Position numbers and translations under genes: made by a program
Assembly (NCBI GenBank): GCA_963709155.1
Contig: CAVPVD010000009.1
Coordinates: 124,001-188,000 of the forward strand
Source of the DNA: Bog-159 sp963709155
GTDB lineage: Bacteria > Acidobacteriota > Terriglobia > Bryobacterales > Bryobacteraceae
Length of the DNA: 64,000 nucleotides
Direction: 5' to 3'
In this document: in pieces, positions 35,713 through 45,494 of the stretch
Numbering within the stretch: the stretch's first letter is position 1
Layout: the number at the start of each line of letters is the position of its first letter
Notes under the pieces: model-generated
Databases searched by the model: none
The model's input: the letters and a program-made list of their open reading frames with translations, nothing else
Told to the model about the DNA's origin: nothing

Positions 35713-36567
35713 TCACAGCCACGCCCTTTTCCTGAGCGGCGCCCGCGGGTACAGATCTGCCGGCATGCGATAGCCGAGCGCCTGGTGCGGGCGCCGATAA
35801 TTGTAGAAACGGAAGTAGCGATCTAGCGCCGGATGCAGGTCGCCCCCACTGGCGAAGTCGCCGGGATAGATGAGTTCGTACTTCAAGCTGCGCCACAGCC
35901 GCTCGATGAACACATTGTCCAGGGCGCGACCGCGCCCATCCATGCTGATCCGGATGCCGCGCTTTTTCAGGGGCGCCAGAAAATCCGCGGCCGTGAATTG
36001 GGAACCCTGATCGGAGTTCCAGATCTCGGGTTGGCCGAAGCGGAAGGCGGCTTCCATGGCCGCCAGACAGAAGCCGGTCTCCATGGTGTTGGACAGTTCC
36101 CAACTGAGCACGTAACGGCTGAACCAATCCATGACGGCGACCAGGTAAAGGAACCCACCACGCATCGGAATATACGTAATATCGGTACTCCAGACGTGGT
36201 TGGGCCGCTCGATCGACAGGCCGCGCAGCAGGTACGGGTAGATCTGGTGACCCGTCGCCGGACGGCTCAAGTTCGGTTTCGGATAAAGAGCTTCGATTCC
36301 CAGAATGCCCATCAGTCGCTGTGCGCGTTTGCGGTTCACCCCCAGCGTGACCGCCATCCGGCGGCTGCCGAAAAAGGGACATTCCAGATACAACTCGTCG
36401 AGCCGCCGCATCAGCCGCAGGTTCTCGGCGCTCTCCGCTCGCGGCTGGTAGTAGTAGGTCGAGCGCGGCAGACCCAGCAGTTCGCACTGCTGTTCGATGG
36501 TCAAGCGCGAATGTTCGGGGTCGATCCATAGGCGACGGTCCTCAATCGATAAGGCCAGCTCTTTTTT
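35713..36567 (-). CDS. IS3-family OrfB transposase, copy 2
   Basis: Identical to OrfB of copy 1 in translation, with the complete DDE core and C-terminus. It would be expressed as an OrfA-OrfB fusion through the T8/A8 run shared by all copies. The nominal TTG start is at 36504. Confidence 0.88.
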   Translation of the reverse strand, partial: KKELALSIEDRRLWIDPEHSRLTIEQQCELLGLPRSTYYYQPRAESAENLRLMRRLDELYLECPFFGSRRMAVTLGVNRKRAQRLMGILGIEALYPKPNLSRPATGHQIYPYLLRGLSIERPNHVWSTDITYIPMRGGFLYLVAVMDWFSRYVLSWELSNTMETGFCLAAMEAAFRFGQPEIWNSDQGSQFTAADFLAPLKKRGIRISMDGRGRALDNVFIERLWRSLKYELIYPGDFASGGDLHPALDRYFRFYNYRRPHQALGYRMPADLYPRAPLRKRAWL

Positions 36568-36832
36568 TTAAAAAGTCCAACTCCACTTTGAGTTGGCCGA
36601 TCTGTTTGTAGAGCTCGTCCTTTTCGGCGTCGGTCTGCTGGCGCACCTGTTCGCGGCCATTACCGAAGATATCCGGCAGGCCGGCCAGCGCCTGCTTCTT
36701 CCATCCACCGACCTGCGTCGGGTGGACGCCGAAGACCTGCGCGATCTGGGCGGCTGTCTTGTGCGCCTTGATCGCCTCCACAGCGACTTTGGCCTTCAGG
36801 CTGGGCGGGTGATTCTTACGCGTTCGTGGCAT
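36542..36832 (-). CDS. IS3-family OrfA, copy 2
   Basis: Identical to OrfA of copy 1, with the same GAGGAGAGACA ribosome binding site and the same eight-base run before the OrfB frame. Confidence 0.88.
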   Translation of the reverse strand: MPRTRKNHPPSLKAKVAVEAIKAHKTAAQIAQVFGVHPTQVGGWKKQALAGLPDIFGNGREQVRQQTDAEKDELYKQIGQLKVELDFLKKRAGLID

Positions 36833-36865
36833 TGTCTCTCCTCTATTTTCAATGCCGCCGACCAT

Positions 36866-37636
36866 CTAAGAAAAGGCCTTTTTCGTGTCCAAATTTTGGG
36901 GTCCATTACACGCCTGGTGCGGGCGCCGATAATTGTAGAAACGGAAGTAGCGATCTAGCGCCGGATGCAGGTCGCCCCCACTGGCGAAGTCGCCGGGATA
37001 GATGAGTTCGTACTTCAAGCTGCGCCACAGCCGCTCGATGAACACATTGTCCAGGGCGCGACCGCGCCCATCCATGCTGATCCGGATGCCGCGCTTTTTC
37101 AGGGGCGCCAGAAAATCCGCGGCCGTGAATTGGGAACCCTGATCGGAGTTCCAGATCTCGGGTTGGCCGAAGCGGAAGGCGGCTTCCATGGCCGCCAGAC
37201 AGAAGCCGGTCTCCATGGTGTTGGACAGTTCCCAACTGAGCACGTAACGGCTGAACCAATCCATGACGGCGACCAGGTAAAGGAACCCACCACGCATCGG
37301 AATATACGTAATATCGGTACTCCAGACGTGGTTGGGCCGCTCGATCGACAGGCCGCGCAGCAGGTACGGGTAGATCTGGTGACCCGTCGCCGGACGGCTC
37401 AAGTTCGGTTTCGGATAAAGAGCTTCGATTCCCAGAATGCCCATCAGTCGCTGTGCGCGTTTGCGGTTCACCCCCAGCGTGACCGCCATCCGGCGGCTGC
37501 CGAAAAAGGGACATTCCAGATACAACTCGTCGAGCCGCCGCATCAGCCGCAGGTTCTCGGCGCTCTCCGCTCGCGGCTGGTAGTAGTAGGTCGAGCGCGG
37601 CAGACCCAGCAGTTCGCACTGCTGTTCGATGGTCAA
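36866..37636 (-). pseudogene. Truncated OrfB fused to IS left-end sequence, copy 3
   Basis: The transposase frame is intact up to NYRRPHQA and then reads into the left end of copy 2 as CNGPQNLDTKKAFS and stops. All three DDE residues are kept, so only the last 20 or so residues are replaced. Whether it keeps activity is unknown. Confidence 0.8.
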
Positions 37637-38042
37637 GCGCGAATGTTCGGGGTCGATCCATAGGCGACGGTCCTCAATCGATAAGGCCAGCTCTTTTTTT
37701 TAAAAAGTCCAACTCCACTTTGAGTTGGCCGATCTGTTTGTAGAGCTCGTCCTTTTCGGCGTCGGTCTGCTGGCGCACCTGTTCGCGGCCATTACCGAAG
37801 ATATCCGGCAGGCCGGCCAGCGCCTGCTTCTTCCATCCACCGACCTGCGTCGGGTGGACGCCGAAGACCTGCGCGATCTGGGCGGCTGTCTTGTGCGCCT
37901 TGATCGCCTCCACAGCGACTTTGGCCTTCAGGCTGGGCGGGTGATTCTTACGCGTTCGTGGCATTGTCTCTCCTCTATTTTCAATGCCGCCGACCATCTA
38001 AGAAAAGGCCTTTTTCGTGTCCAAATTTTGGGGTCCATTACA
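36911..38042 (-). mobile_element. IS3-family element, copy 3 (right end deleted, 1132 bp)
   Basis: Starts inside OrfB at CGCCTGGTG, which corresponds to 35779 of copy 2, and keeps everything to the left terminal repeat at 38042. The missing 319 bp are the OrfB C-terminus, promoter, RNA candidate and right end. It fits insertion of copy 2 into copy 3 followed by recombination between their identical right-end segments. Confidence 0.9.
37674..37964 (-). CDS. IS3-family OrfA, copy 3
   Basis: Identical to OrfA of the other copies, with the same start signals and eight-base run. Confidence 0.88.
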   Translation of the reverse strand: MPRTRKNHPPSLKAKVAVEAIKAHKTAAQIAQVFGVHPTQVGGWKKQALAGLPDIFGNGREQVRQQTDAEKDELYKQIGQLKVELDFLKKRAGLID

Positions 38043-38605
38043 GGAGCTGGGGCGGGGGTTCGAGCTTGTTTGCAGCAGCACGGGATTCCCGCATCGATGC
38101 CCTGGTATCCATGGACGGCAGTATGCGCTACTATCCTGGCCTCGTGAAAATGGCCGGGGACGTTCATCCGGAGCGTATGACGATTCCGCTTCTTTTCTTC
38201 ACCCAAGGCGATCCAAACGTTCTTGAAGATATTGAGAGATATCATGCCGGCCCCCCGGCGTACATCGTGGGTCCAAATGCTCTTAATGCCTGGACACACG
38301 GCGATCTTCTCACGGTGAATATGCTTGGCATGGCACACCCGGAGTTCAGTTCAATGTTTCAGCGCCGAGAAAGTGCGAAGCGCTTTGAGGAAAACCAGGT
38401 AGCCGATTACGGACGCGAGGACGCCAACACGAACCATGCCTGGGTGGCGCTCTACACTCTGAAGTTTCTGGATGCCTATCTGAAGCACGACGCTACGGGA
38501 AAAGCTTTCCTTCAAAAGACTCCGGCGGAGAATGGTGTTCCTAAGCATTTTATGGGCATAATGTTTCGTGCAGCGAAGAAAGTACCTCCTTCCGTCGTTA
38601 GGTGA

Positions 38606-39056
38606 CCTCACGACTATAAGGAATTGAGCGAGCGCCATCCGTGAAGTTATATAGGGTAGGTTCAGCCCAGGGACCGCTAGCCGGGCTCCCATCCGGGCCC
38701 GTCGGAGGGGTCAGTGAAAACACAATGCCATCGCCTGAAGTCCCACCGAGTCTGGCGACAAGACGCGCCTGATCGAGTTCGGGCGGTTTGCCGCCAAGAA
38801 CCGGAAGCGGCGAGGAGAAGGGGCGGCGGCGGTGGTTTGCGGGGCGGCGCGGGTGGCGGCGGGCCTTCTGGCAGTGTGGCTACGATAGCCACGCCCCGCT
38901 GAAAATGCGGGCTCCGTCCGGCATCCCGGCATGGGCCTCCATCTCCGCCAGGCGGCACCGCCGGCAGCCGCGTTTGAAAGAGTCGCCCTGAGCCCCCACT
39001 TTCGGCTTGCCTGGTCCCCGCCACCTGAGCAATGAATGTGGTGCGGAGAACCTACC
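38606..39056. other. Gap with an inverted partial copy of the neighbouring basic-protein gene
   Basis: On the minus strand around 38800-38890 the sequence CCACACTGCCAGAAGGC and the proline-rich codons after it resemble 39170-39240 on the plus strand (both encode TLPEG followed by prolines). The minus-strand frame has no coherent whole. It looks like an inverted, decayed paralogue fragment. Confidence 0.4.
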
Positions 39057-39401
39057 ATGACCGAATATCCATTTATCCTGTTCAACAAATCACCCGAGCA
39101 AATGCGCCAACTGGGTGCCCGCGGCGGCAGGGCCAACGGCCGCAACCAGCGCGCCCGCCGCGACGTCCTGGCCACACTGCCAGAAGGCCTGCCGCCACTA
39201 CCGCCGCCACCGCAAACCACCGCCAGCATCGGCCCGGTTGGGGCCTTAAAGATTAAAGCGGAATCCGCCACGGCCACGAAGACGGCTGGAAAGCCGGTTG
39301 GCAACGCGGCCAAACCGAAGGGCGGCCTCACCGCGGCAGGCCGGAAGGCGCTCAGTGTGGCAATGAAGAAGCGCTGGGCGGCGAAGAGAGCTGCGGCATA
39401 A
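39057..39401 (+). CDS. Small lysine/alanine-rich basic protein, 114 residues
   Basis: Starts MTEYPFILFNKSPEQMRQLG, then ARGGRANGRNQRARRDVL, a proline-rich linker, and a tail TAAGRKALSVAMKKRWAAKR. The tail box is shared with the broken gene at 22053-22434. Composition and the GRxNGRNQRARR motif suggest DNA or RNA binding, but no named family is recognised. The frame extends to 39036; ATG 39057 follows GGAGAACCTACC, a possible ribosome binding site. Confidence 0.55.
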   Translation: MTEYPFILFNKSPEQMRQLGARGGRANGRNQRARRDVLATLPEGLPPLPPPPQTTASIGPVGALKIKAESATATKTAGKPVGNAAKPKGGLTAAGRKALSVAMKKRWAAKRAAA

Positions 39402-39601
39402 ACCGTTTCGGCGATTCGTGCACGCCAGTATTCGCTTCGAGCCTCCGCGCTCTTTCCTGTGCCCGGCTTGGTCATGAGACCAATATCCGGCCTGCGGGGC
39501 TGGTCCCGAAAGAGGGGTTCATCGGACGCTTACAAAAATCGGAGATTTTGGGCGCAATGTTTTGGGGCGACAGCTTGTTACGATTGAACCGGAGACTGAC
39601 A

Positions 39602-39769
39602 ATGGGCAGACAACTGGCTATCGTACTTTACGTGGTGGCGATGGCGGCCGTCATCGTCGGGGTGGATTTCGTGTTCTTCAGAAACCGATTCTGGGAACGG
39701 CTGACAGTGAATGTTGGAATCGTCCTGGTGTTCGCTGCGTTCTACATGAGATTCCTGAGGCATCCATAA
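39602..39769 (+). CDS. Small membrane protein, 55 residues
   Basis: Starts MGRQLAIVLYVVAMAAVIVG after CCGGAGACTGACA. Two hydrophobic segments flank FFRNRFWERLTVNVGI and the protein ends YMRFLRHP. The RNRFWERLxxNVGIVLVF wording is typical of short two-helix bacterial membrane proteins. No function is known and there is no operon partner. Confidence 0.55.
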   Translation: MGRQLAIVLYVVAMAAVIVGVDFVFFRNRFWERLTVNVGIVLVFAAFYMRFLRHP

Positions 39770-39783
39770 AATAAACTGTCATT

Positions 39784-39978
39784 CTATATCGCCTTCTTCT
39801 TCGTCGTCGGCTTCGGCTTGAGTCCGCTCACATATTCCACTCTGGCGTCGAAATGCTTCTTCAACTCCGCCGTCTTCGCGAGCAGCGCGTCGGGCAAGAC
39901 GTATTCATTCTGGACGCCATAAGCCGCGCAGAGCTTCGCCTTGTCGCTTTCCTGGTTCGAAATGGCGCTACATTTCAA
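39784..39978 (-). pseudogene. Short conserved-looking fragment, unknown
   Basis: AAYGVQNEYVLPDALLAKTA and LKKHFDARVEYVSGLKPKP look protein-like. Just upstream in another frame (about 40085-39975) APTDALRPRYDEMTKIFIEG and RIKHATLFEPFEM also look coding and end at a stop. The two may be one or two broken genes; I recognise neither. The stretch 40086-40352 shows nothing. Confidence 0.3.
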
Positions 39979-41306
39979 ACGGTTCGAACAACGTTGCGTG
40001 TTTGATGCGGGCTTTGCTTTGCGCCCCCTCGATGAAAATCTTAGTCATCTCGTCATAGCGCGGACGCAGGGCATCGGTGGGTGCTACCGGAAAATACTAA
40101 AAAGGTGAAAATTTGAGCGCAGATCGTGCGGCGCGTGTAGACCTCTGCGACCGCGACGCCAGTGGCACTCTGCCGCCGGACATCGGCCCTGGATGGGAGT
40201 GCGGAGAGATGCACAAAGGAACGCGTGTCGTCAAATGTGAGGTGCGAAGGTTGGCGGTTGCTTTTCTGCCTGTTAGGCGAAGAGCAGCCGGAACTCTTCC
40301 TGCTCGCCTGCTGCACGCAGGAGGCACGATACGAAAGCCCGCGCACAGCCTCTTACTCGCAGCGCAGGGCCTCCATCGGATCGATCTGCAATGCGCGGCG
40401 AGCCGGAAAGAAGGCAGCCAGCAGGGCAATTCCAAAAAAGAAAATCGAAATGCCGATGAAGGCCAGCGGGTCGAGCGGGCTGACGTGGCTGAGGACGGCC
40501 CGCAGCAGTTGCGCGGCGGCGGCGGCGGCCATTAAGCCCACCAGCAGGCCCGCCATGACCGGGCGGGCGGTTTCGCTCAAAATCAGGCGAAAGATGTGGC
40601 CTTTGTTGGCCCCGAGAGCCACGCGTATGCCGACTTCGCGCGTGCGGCGCACCACCGCGTAGCTGACACTGCCGTAGATGCCCGCCGAGGCCAGCAGCAG
40701 TCCCAGCAACCCTATGATGCTGGCGAAGAGCCCGGAACAACGGGCCACCACGAATTTCGGGCTGCCGCTGAGCGCGTCTTCGAGCGTGATGGCGTGGGCG
40801 ATGACGTTGGAGTTGACGCCGTGGATGGCGGCGGCAACGGCAACCACGAATGGCGCGGGATCGGTGCGAGTGCGCAGCAGCAGGGGAGTCTGGTCGAGCT
40901 GGTCCGGCGGAAGAGTGAGATAAGCTTTGTCCGAATCGGAGCCGTCCAACAGAACACCACGCGTATCGCGGGCGATGCCTACGATCTGGTACGAATGGCG
41001 CTCCGGCACAATTTCGCCTTCCACATGGAATTCATCGGAGACGTCCAGCGAGAGGGCGTGTCCGATTGCGTCGCCCGCGGGCCACAGCAGCCGGGCGGCG
41101 GATTCACTGAGAACTACCGTATCTTGTTCGGCTGTGTGGTGATCGAATCCCCGGCCAGCCAGTATGGGTATATCGAGGATCTGGAAATAATCCGGCTGCA
41201 CGAACGTATAAAACAAGGTGCGATTGGGTGTAATGGACCCCAAAATTTGGACACGAAAAAGGCCTTTTCTTAGATGGTCGGCGGCATTGAAAATAGAGGA
41301 GAGACA

Positions 41307-41597
41307 ATGCCACGAACGCGTAAGAATCACCCGCCCAGCCTGAAGGCCAAAGTCGCTGTGGAGGCGATCAAGGCGCACAAGACAGCCGCCCAGATCGCGC
41401 AGGTCTTCGGCGTCCACCCGACGCAGGTCGGTGGATGGAAGAAGCAGGCGCTGGCCGGCCTGCCGGATATCTTCGGTAATGGCCGCGAACAGGTGCGCCA
41501 GCAGACCGACGCCGAAAAGGACGAGCTCTACAAACAGATCGGCCAACTCAAAGTGGAGTTGGACTTTTTAAAAAAAAGAGCTGGCCTTATCGATTGA
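41307..41597 (+). CDS. IS3-family OrfA, copy 4
   Basis: Identical to copy 1 OrfA with the same ribosome binding site; the A8 run at 41570-41577 precedes the shift into OrfB. Confidence 0.9.
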   Translation: MPRTRKNHPPSLKAKVAVEAIKAHKTAAQIAQVFGVHPTQVGGWKKQALAGLPDIFGNGREQVRQQTDAEKDELYKQIGQLKVELDFLKKRAGLID

Positions 41598-42426
41598 GGA
41601 CCGTCGCCTATGGATCGACCCCGAACATTCGCGCTTGACCATCGAACAGCAGTGCGAACTGCTGGGTCTGCCGCGCTCGACCTACTACTACCAGCCGCGA
41701 GCGGAGAGCGCCGAGAACCTGCGGCTGATGCGGCGGCTCGACGAGTTGTATCTGGAATGTCCCTTTTTCGGCAGCCGCCGGATGGCGGTCACGCTGGGGG
41801 TGAACCGCAAACGCGCACAGCGACTGATGGGCATTCTGGGAATCGAAGCTCTTTATCCGAAACCGAACTTGAGCCGTCCGGCGACGGGTCACCAGATCTA
41901 CCCGTACCTGCTGCGCGGCCTGTCGATCGAGCGGCCCAACCACGTCTGGAGTACCGATATTACGTATATTCCGATGCGTGGTGGGTTCCTTTACCTGGTC
42001 GCCGTCATGGATTGGTTCAGCCGTTACGTGCTCAGTTGGGAACTGTCCAACACCATGGAGACCGGCTTCTGTCTGGCGGCCATGGAAGCCGCCTTCCGCT
42101 TCGGCCAACCCGAGATCTGGAACTCCGATCAGGGTTCCCAATTCACGGCCGCGGATTTTCTGGCGCCCCTGAAAAAGCGCGGCATCCGGATCAGCATGGA
42201 TGGGCGCGGTCGCGCCCTGGACAATGTGTTCATCGAGCGGCTGTGGCGCAGCTTGAAGTACGAACTCATCTATCCCGGCGACTTCGCCAGTGGGGGCGAC
42301 CTGCATCCGGCGCTAGATCGCTACTTCCGTTTCTACAATTATCGGCGCCCGCACCAGGCGCTCGGCTATCGCATGCCGGCAGATCTGTACCCGCGGGCGC
42401 CGCTCAGGAAAAGGGCGTGGCTGTGA
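41572..42426 (+). CDS. IS3-family OrfB transposase, copy 4
   Basis: Identical in translation to copy 1, complete with DDE core. The frame is open from just after the TAA that overlaps the A8 run; a nominal TTG start lies at 41635. Confidence 0.9.
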   Translation, partial: KKELALSIEDRRLWIDPEHSRLTIEQQCELLGLPRSTYYYQPRAESAENLRLMRRLDELYLECPFFGSRRMAVTLGVNRKRAQRLMGILGIEALYPKPNLSRPATGHQIYPYLLRGLSIERPNHVWSTDITYIPMRGGFLYLVAVMDWFSRYVLSWELSNTMETGFCLAAMEAAFRFGQPEIWNSDQGSQFTAADFLAPLKKRGIRISMDGRGRALDNVFIERLWRSLKYELIYPGDFASGGDLHPALDRYFRFYNYRRPHQALGYRMPADLYPRAPLRKRAWL

Positions 42427-42529
42427 TGGGGGGCTTTGCCCCCCAAGCCCCCCAGGATTTATCGCTTTTTCTGCCAGAATGGATAATTTTTCCTTTGCCC
42501 GTTTTGCGAACCTGTCTTATAATTGGAGA

Positions 42530-42612
42530 GCTTGATAGGAGGATAGGGCAACGCAGGGATGCGACCCGAGCGCCGATTCAAGCCCGGAATGGATGGCGGC
42601 CTTCGGGCCGCC
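42530..42612 (+). ncRNA. Structured RNA candidate, IS copy 4
   Basis: Same sequence and fold as 26542-26624, with promoter 42495-42523 just upstream and the UUCG hairpin at 42595-42612. Confidence 0.55.
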
Positions 42613-44569
42613 TCTTGGTTACCCCGCCGCACCATCTAAGCGACGGCCAAAATTTGTCCAACCTTTGGGGTCCACCTCAGGGGGCGGCTTTCGCCGTCCG
42701 CAGTCCTCCGTTATCGGGCGAATGGCCGAAGCTGACGGCTGATACTCCCGGGAGAGATCTGAGGCGCTGCGCGATCTCACGGATCTCGGCAAGCTGTTTA
42801 TTGTGCGGGTAATCCAGGGCCGCGGGAAAGTTGACGTCGAGTTCCAGGACGTGGCGGGCTTCGTAGCCGGTTTCCAGACTGAGCGCGCGGGCGGAACTGT
42901 GAATGAGGAGAGCGGCAAGCACCAGAAGGAACAGGCAAATGCCCACCTGGCAGGCCATCAGGATGCCGCGCAGGCGGCGGTTGCCAAGACGCCACGCGCA
43001 ACGGGCACCATCCTCTTTCAAGGCGGACGTGATATCCGGGCGAGAGGACTCGAGTGCCGGAGCAAGGCCGAACAAAATGCTGGCGAACAGGGAAACCAAG
43101 AAAACATAAAGGAAGACGGCGCGATCCGGTTCAATGTGCAACGCGAAGGCGCCCCATTCAATGGGCATGGCGACGGAGGCCTGCACCACGATGATCCGGA
43201 GAGCCCAGAACGAGACGGCCATCGAAATGGTTCCGGCGATCAAGCCTAGCAGGGCGCTTTCCGTGAGCAATTGGCGGACCAGGCGTAGGCGGCTGGCGCC
43301 CAGGGACAGCCGCACTCCGATTTCGCGCCGGCGGGCGGCGGAACGCGCCAGCTGCATGCCAGCGACGTTGGCGCAGGCAATGAGCAGGACCAGCCCAACG
43401 GAGCCGAGAGTGACGCCAACGATTAGTTTGAGTTGAGGATCTTGTTGCGGACGCTGGAAGGGTGAGCCGGGTGCGATCTGAACGGTAAGCGGCCGGCTCC
43501 CTTCAGACGCGGGTGCATGCAAAGCGGAGGCGGTTGGAAAGCGCTTCGGTTTCAGCCTGCGCCTGCGCCACTGTGACTCCAGGCCAGCCGTCCCACCGCA
43601 ACGCAACAATCCTTTTCTCTATTGGTGAGCAGGTCCGAAGCATGGTGGACGAGCGGCTCGCTGACCAGAGGCATCCAGAAATCGGGAACCTCGGTGGTAA
43701 AAGTGCCCATGAAATCGCGCGGGGTGATGCCGATGATGGTGAAGGCCACGCCGTTCAACATGACCGTGCGGCCCAGGACTGGGGCGCCCGCGAAGCGGCG
43801 CTGCCAGTAGTTCTGGCTGATGAGGAGCTGTGGGTGGACCGCCAGATCCTGAGCGTCGCGAGGCAGGAAGACACGGCCGCGGATCGCAGACACGCCCAAA
43901 ACCGCGAAGAAATTTTCCGACACTTGGGCGGCGGTTGAGAATTCAGCGCCGGTGCTCAAGAGCGTGGGCATGCGGAAGCCCAGCGCGGAGATGACGAAGC
44001 TGCCAAGTCCTGGGGACGAGGCAGGCGCGGCGCCGGCCTGAGTCAAAGCGAATTCTCCGCCGGTGAACGCGAGGATGCCTGAGAAGGAACGGTTGTGGTC
44101 GCGCTGGGCTTCGAAATCGAGATAACTGATATTGGGATCGAACGCGTGGCCGGGGCGGGAGTGGTAGATATTGTAAAGCTCGTCCGGGTGGGCGCCATCC
44201 AGCGGCCGGAGGAGGAAGGCCTTATAGGCTGTGAAGACTGCGGTATTGACGCCGATACCGGCCGAGAGGGCGAGGACCGCAAGGGCGGTGAAGCCGGGAT
44301 GCTTGGCGAGCATGCGGGCCGCGAAGCGGAGGTCGTGGGCGACACTTTCGACGAACGTCAACAAGTCGGCTTCGCGCATGTCTTCCTGTAATAAGGTCGT
44401 GTTGCCAAACTGCTGCCGGGCGGAGGCGCTGGCCGCGCCGGGCGGCATACCATGGGCGACGTTGAACTCTTCGCGCATAGCCAGGTGGTACCGTACTTCT
44501 TCATCGATCTCGTCGGAGAGTGCGTCCCGGTGAAAGAGCGCGCGAGCACGGCGAATCCATCCCATAGGT

Positions 44570-44911
44570 CTATGCCTCTCCTCCTTCAAATGCAAGCACC
44601 CGAGCGACGGCCTTGCTGACGCTGCGCCAGTTATTTTCTTCCGCTTCTAGCTGGCGGCGGCCGGCGGGTGTGAGCTGGTAAAAGCGTGCGCGGCGGTTGT
44701 TTTGGGAGACGCCCCACGCGGAGCGGATCCAGCCTTGTTGCTCCATGCGGTGAAGGGCCGGATAGAGGGATCCCTCTTCTACGCGGAGGACGTCTTGAGA
44801 GATGTTCTGAATATGGAGGGTCACATCCCAGCCGTTCATTGGGCCAGATTGCAGGGATTTGAGGACCAGGAGCCCGAGGGTGCCCTGCAAAACGTCGTTT
44901 CTATTTCCCAT
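44570..44911 (-). CDS. PadR-family transcriptional regulator
   Basis: Starts MGNRNDVLQGTLGLLVLKSL. HIQNISQDVLRVEEGSLYPA, HRMEQQGWIRSAWGVSQNNR and FYQLTPAGRRQLEAEE complete a 113-residue PadR winged helix. It is followed after 4 nt by the dead ADOP permease. TATAGA lies 5 nt before the ATG, so the transcript may be leaderless. It probably repressed the permease operon; the gene itself is intact. Confidence 0.87.
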   Translation of the reverse strand: MGNRNDVLQGTLGLLVLKSLQSGPMNGWDVTLHIQNISQDVLRVEEGSLYPALHRMEQQGWIRSAWGVSQNNRRARFYQLTPAGRRQLEAEENNWRSVSKAVARVLAFEGGEA

Positions 44912-45184
44912 AGCTGTCTATAGGAAGTAGACCATGAATCGGGCGGTGTGTCAATCGCCCGCTTGTAGCCTGTTCGGGTGGCAAGGCGGCCACGGGCTTT
45001 CGGATGGCTGATCACCGACTATCATGTAAGGTCCGAGGCCGGAAAACCCGCGAATAGGGTACTCGCGCTCAAAGGTCCACCACGCCGGGTTTGCACGAAT
45101 TCGGCGCTCGAGCGTGCGGAGCGCCGTTATCTTCTCCCTCAATTCTTTTGAGACGCGCATAGGCTTGGCCGAAAACATCGAGGC

Positions 45185-45377
45185 GCCGCACCAAACCCAT
45201 CCGGCTGAGATGGCGGCTGGCATACGCATTAAAATCGTTCATGATTCGCTCCGGCCGAGCCTCCGCCTCCACCACCGCGTGCACATGATTGCTTCGTACG
45301 TGGCCGCCAACAGCTTCCGACCGCGATGCACACATACGCGCTGGATCGAGCGTCCAATGTATGCTCAGTTTTTTCAC
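45185..45377 (-). pseudogene. REP-associated tyrosine transposase (RAYT) fragment
   Basis: GHVRSNHVHAVVEAEARPER followed by IMNDFNAYASRHLSRMG matches the HUH motif (HVH) and following helix of Y1/RAYT transposases. The catalytic tyrosine region and C-terminus (WTRHGSTRYLW in relatives) are missing; downstream sequence is unrelated. It is a relic, consistent with REP palindromes elsewhere in the window. Confidence 0.6.
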
Positions 45378-45494
45378 CGGAACGGCGCTGAAGTCTGCCC
45401 TCAGACAGAAGTGCGTGGATCTCCGGCAAGGACGTTGCCGATCGCCAAAGTGGCATCCAGAATTCGGCCCGGCATCGGACGATCTGGCCGTCTA

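Larger units (their letters stand above)
35460..36910 (-). mobile_element. IS3-family element, copy 2 (full length, minus strand)
   Basis: Full 1451-bp copy with both ends; the right end starts at 35460 and the left end stops at 36910. It abuts truncated copy 3 directly. The pair is flanked by GGA (35457-35459 and 38043-38045), so the outer ends belong to one original insertion event. Confidence 0.93.
34811..38605 (+). pseudogene. Secreted alpha/beta hydrolase (PAF-acetylhydrolase-like), split by tandem IS copies 2 and 3
   Basis: Part one (34811-35459) starts at TTG with a signal peptide (RRRIVGTFCALCISHSSIFA), then PYPVGVKVVDQFD and YPVLIYAPSDSSVSWENADL, ending EVAVVSW. Part two (from 38043) continues SWGGGSSLFAAARDSRIDAL and ends KVPPSVVR. 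Removing 35460-38042 plus one GGA restores an uninterrupted frame through VVSWSWGGGSS, a nucleophile-elbow-like region. The intact protein would be about 403 residues. The gene is inactive unless the insertion is lost. Substrate unknown; ester or dienelactone hydrolysis is typical of relatives. Confidence 0.8.
41229..42679 (+). mobile_element. IS3-family element, copy 4 (1451 bp)
   Basis: Full copy with both terminal repeats; target duplication GGG (41226-41228 and 42680-42682). It lies opposite in orientation to the permease gene it interrupts. Confidence 0.95.
40353..44565 (-). pseudogene. ADOP-type ABC permease, broken by IS copy 4 and two frameshifts
   Basis: Starts MGWIRRARALFHRDALSDEI, 4 nt after the PadR stop. 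Typical ADOP/MacB sequence runs to NREKDCCVAVGRL (about 43590). A second frame supplies PGVTVAQAQAETEALSNRL and a third resumes HAPASEGSRPLTVQ through ARSAARRREIGVRLSLGASR to GLRTAKAAP at 42683. After removing IS copy 4 and one GGG it continues NRTLFYTFVQPDYFQ and ends QIDPMEALRCE. With three lesions this gene is dead. The intact product would be about 920 residues. Confidence 0.85.
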
